Source: Sepioteuthis lessoniana (lineage: Eukaryota > Mollusca > Cephalopoda > Myopsida > Loliginidae). Taken from it: 64,000 bases of DNA. Each line of letters starts with the position of its first letter. Within the stretch, counting starts at the first letter, position 1. Position numbers and translations under genes: made by a program. The notes beneath the pieces are model-generated. The model was not told the DNA's origin. It searched no databases and saw only the letters and a program-made list of their open reading frames with translations. This document shows positions 61,109-64,000 of the stretch, piece by piece. Where the stretch lies: positions 29,715,731-29,779,730 of the forward strand of contig OY757939.1 of assembly GCA_963585895.1 (NCBI GenBank). Direction: 5' to 3'.

Positions 61109-64000
61109 TCGTGTGCAGATACATATGTTAATGTCAAAAAGTATATTTGCCATGATATTTTACTAAATTGACATACCCGTTGATTGCTTTGAATTTTCAA
61201 TAACTACATATGAAAATTGGGCTAAAATGATTACTTTTAACAGTGTTTTACTTTGTTTACATACTATAATCTTCAGCTTTAAATCCCGTGCTTTCAGTAA
61301 AGCTAACTGTTAGCCCGTGCTTATAATTTCAAAATAATTTAGATTTTCAATGTAATTTGAGCAAAAACGATTACTTTTCCCTGATTTCTCTGTAAGTTTG
61401 ATAGTGTAAATGATTAGTTTTTCATGATTGTTCAAGTAGTGTTTCTAGTATAAATCTCAGTGTTTTTAAAAGTTGTTATTCATGTTAACGTATATATCGT
61501 GAGCAGATACATATGTTTATGTCAAAAAGTATATTTGCAATGTTTTTTTACTAAACTGACATACCCGTTTATAACTTTGAATTTTCACTAAATCACATAT
61601 GAAAATAAAGCGTAAATGACTATTTCTTAACAATGTTTTACTTAGTTTATATGCTATAATCTTCAGCGTTTTATCCCGTGCTTTTAGTAAAGCTAAATTA
61701 ATATATCGTTTGCCCGTGCATATAATTACAAAAAAATTGAGATTTTCAATGTCATTTGACCAAAAACGATTACTTTTCCTAGATTTGTCTGTTAGTTTGA
61801 TAGTGCAAATGATTAGTTTTTCATGGTTGTTATTTAGTATAATTTTCAGTGTTTTTTTTAAGTTGTTATTTATGTTAACGTATATATCGTGTGCAGATAC
61901 ATATGTTAATGTCAAAAAGTATAATTGCAATGATATTTTACTAAATTGACATACCCGTTGATTGCTTTGAATTTTCAATAACTACATATGAAAATTGGGC
62001 TAAAATGATTACTTTTAACAGTGTTTTACTTTGTTTACATACTATAATCTTCAGCTTTAAATCCCGTGCTTTCAGTAAAGCTAACTGTTAGCCCGTGCTT
62101 ATAATTTCAAAATAATTGAGATTTTCAATGTAATTTGAGCAAAAACGATTACTTTTCCCTGATTTCTCTGTAAGTTTGATAGTGTAAATGATTAGTTTTT
62201 CATGATTGTTCAAGTAGTGTTTCTAGTATAAATCTCAGTGTTTTTAAAAGTTGTTATTCATGTTAACGTATATATCGTGAGCAGATACATATGTTTATGT
62301 CAAAAAGTATATTTGCAATGTTATTTTACTAAACTGACATACCCGTTTATAACTTTGAATTTTCACTAAATCACGTATGAAAATAAAGCGTAAATGACTA
62401 TTTCTTAACAATGTTTTACTTAGTTTATATGCTATAATCTTCAGCGTTTTATCCCGTGCTTTTAGTAAAGCTAAATTAATATATCGTTTGCCCGTGCATA
62501 TAATTACAAAAAAATTGAGATTTTCAATGTCATTTGACCAAAAACGATTACTTTTCCATGATTTCTCTGTAAGTTTGATAGTGTAAATGATTAGTTTTTC
62601 ATGATTGTTCAAGTAGTGTTTCTAGTATAAATCTCAGTGTTTTTAAAAGTTGTTATTCATGTTAACGTATATATCGTGAGCAGATACATATGTTTATGTC
62701 AAAAAGTGTATTTGCAATGTTATTTTACTAAACTGACATACCCGTTTATAACTTTGAATTTTCACTAAATCACGTATGAAAATAAAGCGAAAATGACAAT
62801 TTCTTAACAAATTTTTACTTAGTTTATATGCTATAATCTTCAGCGTTTTATCCCGTGCTTTTAGTAAAGCTAAATTAATATATCGTTTGCCCGTGCATAT
62901 AATTACAAAAAAATTGAGATTTTCAATGTCATTTGACCAAAAACGATAACTTTTCCTAGATTTGTCTGTTAGTTTGATAGTGCAAATGATTAATTTTTCA
63001 TGGTTGTTATTTAGTATAAATTTCAGTGTTTTTTTTAAGTTGTTATTTATGTTAACGTATATATCGTGTGCAGATACATATGCTAATGTCAAAAAGTATA
63101 TTTGCAATGTTATTTTACTAAATTGACATACCCGTTGATTACTTTGAATTTTCATTAAACTACATATGAAAATTGGGCTAAAATGATTACATTTAACAGT
63201 GTTTTACTTTGTTTACATACTATAATCTTCAGCTTTAAATCCCGTGCTTTCAGTAAAGCTAACTGTTAGCCCGTGCTTATAATTTCAAAATAATTTAGAT
63301 TTTCAATGTAATTTGAGCAAAAACGATTACTTTTCCCTGATTTCTCTGTAAGTTTGATAGTGTAAATGATTAGTTTTTCATGATTGTTCAAGTAGTGTTT
63401 CTAGTATAAATCTCAGTGTTATTACAAGTTCTTATTCATGTTAACGTATATATCGTGAGCAGATACATATGTTTATGTCAAAAAGTATATTTGCAATGTT
63501 ATTTTACTAAACTGACATACCCGTTTATAACTTTGAATTTTCACTAAATCACGTATGAAAATAAAGCGAAAATGACTATTTCTTAACAATGTTTTACTTA
63601 GTTTATATGCTATAATCTTCAGTGTTTTATCCCGTGCTTTTAGTAAAGCTAAATTAATATATCGTTTGCCCGTGCATATAATTACAAAAAAATTGAGATT
63701 TTCAATGTCATTTGACCAAAAACGATTACTTTTCCTAGATTTGTCTGTAAGTTTTATAGTGCAAATGATTAGTTTTTCATGGTTGTTTTTAGTATAAATT
63801 TCAGTGTTTTTTTTAAGTTGTTATTTATGTTAACGTATATATCGTGTGCAGATACATATGTTAATGTCAAAAAGTATATTTGCAATGTTATTTTACTAAA
63901 TTGACATACCCGTTGATTGCTTTGAATTTTCGATAACTACATATGAAAATTGGGCTAAAATGATTACTTTTAACAGTGTTTTACTTTGTTTACATACTAT
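61109..64000 (+). repeat. Right-end dimers and partial A at the window edge
   Basis: B-phase landmarks are 61599, 62377 (hybrid), 62776 and 63555, followed by a partial A from 63842 cut by the window end. The B at 61599 has AATCACATATG as in the T dimers. The dimer with B at 62776 has AAATGACAATTTC and TAACAAATTTTTAC and resembles 45238. The final B (63555) and partial A return to the variant set seen at 54580-54970 and in region 1. Confidence 0.85.
62275..62673 (+). repeat. B/A hybrid monomer inserted out of phase (399 bp)
   Basis: This monomer starts with a B header and B sequence up to about 62556 (TTTGACCAAAAACG present), then continues as A (GATTTCTCTGTAAG, TTCATGATTGTTCAAGTAG) and ends at a TCGTGAGCAG header, so a complete B follows directly. 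The local order is A, B/A hybrid, B, A. Landmark spacing drops to 399 bp, the only one-monomer step in the window. The join reads TTCCATGATTTC, matching neither A (TTCCCTGATTTC) nor B (TTCCTAGATTTG) exactly. A one-monomer-shifted unequal crossover between A and B explains it. Confidence 0.92.

Larger units (their letters stand above)
1..64000 (+). repeat. Tandem dimeric satellite array filling the whole window
   Basis: The sequence is a head-to-tail array of monomers of about 389 bp in two alternating types, A (header TCGTGTGCAG) and B (header TCGTGAGCAG). Using the B landmark ATGAAAAtaaAGCG, successive dimers are 773-779 bp apart for nearly the whole window (first at 491, last at 63555; 82 landmarks, mean about 779 bp). 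Exceptions are about 990 bp (26129 to 27120 and 32570 to 33559), 767/787 bp (55-61 kb) and 399 bp (62377 to 62776). All units have the same orientation and no unique sequence, transposon or gene separates them, so every stretch longer than 300 bp here is explained by this repeat. Such arrays are typical of eukaryotic heterochromatin. The family is not one I recognise by name, and the chromosomal site and species are undetermined. Confidence 0.98.

Noticed and set aside
62275-62673. Third monomer type C
   Set aside because: The unit is fully explained as a B start joined to an A end; no new sequence is needed.
1-64000. CRISPR array
   Set aside because: Repeats are regular and direct, but units are 389 bp with no unique spacers between short repeats and no cas genes.
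1-64000. Prokaryotic, plasmid, phage or organelle origin
   Set aside because: There are no genes of any kind over 64 kb and pure tandem satellite structure throughout, which is not seen in those genomes.

Overview
The whole 64 kb window is one uninterrupted, AT-rich tandem satellite array (roughly 25-30% G+C by eye). I see no protein-coding gene, RNA gene, transposon, CRISPR array or unique-sequence island. The DNA is almost certainly eukaryotic constitutive heterochromatin (centromeric, pericentromeric, subtelomeric or sex/B-chromosome type), because no bacterial or viral genome is expected to hold 64 kb of this. The sequence alone does not identify the species or the chromosomal site.

The basic unit is a monomer of about 388-390 bp in two diverged versions. 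Type A begins at TCGTGTGCAG and type B at TCGTGAGCAG. They look roughly 85% identical by eye and alternate head-to-tail, giving an A-B dimer of 773-779 bp. I count 82 B-phase monomers (one is a B/A hybrid) and a similar number of A monomers, about 164 in all, every one in the same orientation. The strict alternation is disturbed at two truncated units (26417-26628 and 32858-33068), three recurrent hybrid dimers (55.6-60.3 kb) and one extra hybrid monomer (62275-62673).

Above the dimer there is higher-order repeat (HOR) structure that changes along the window. Region 1 (1 to about 2.7 kb) carries one set of diagnostic variants. Region 2 (about 2.7-23.3 kb) carries a B tail with TTTCTTTAAG and is a mosaic of a four-dimer block (alpha, three copies, one partial) and a three-dimer 2329-bp block (beta, three copies, two adjacent), partly on a 4661-bp six-dimer period. 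Region 3 (23.3-33.1 kb) is a P-Q-R-S-truncated-unit HOR present once in short form and once expanded. Region 4 (33.1-61 kb) carries a B tail with TTGTTATTTAG and holds local 1557-bp, 2336-bp and 2332/2344/1566-bp HORs. The last 0.5 kb returns to region-1-like variants, and a matching patch lies near 54.6 kb.

This is the expected footprint of unequal crossing-over and gene conversion acting on a dimeric satellite. Open reading frames (about 80 codons on +, about 153 codons on -) recur only because the repeat recurs. They are broken by stops and indels in many copies and I do not call them genes. The points most worth follow-up are the conserved core spanning every monomer junction, the palindrome-containing indel hotspot inside A, and the hybrid monomers that record specific recombination events.
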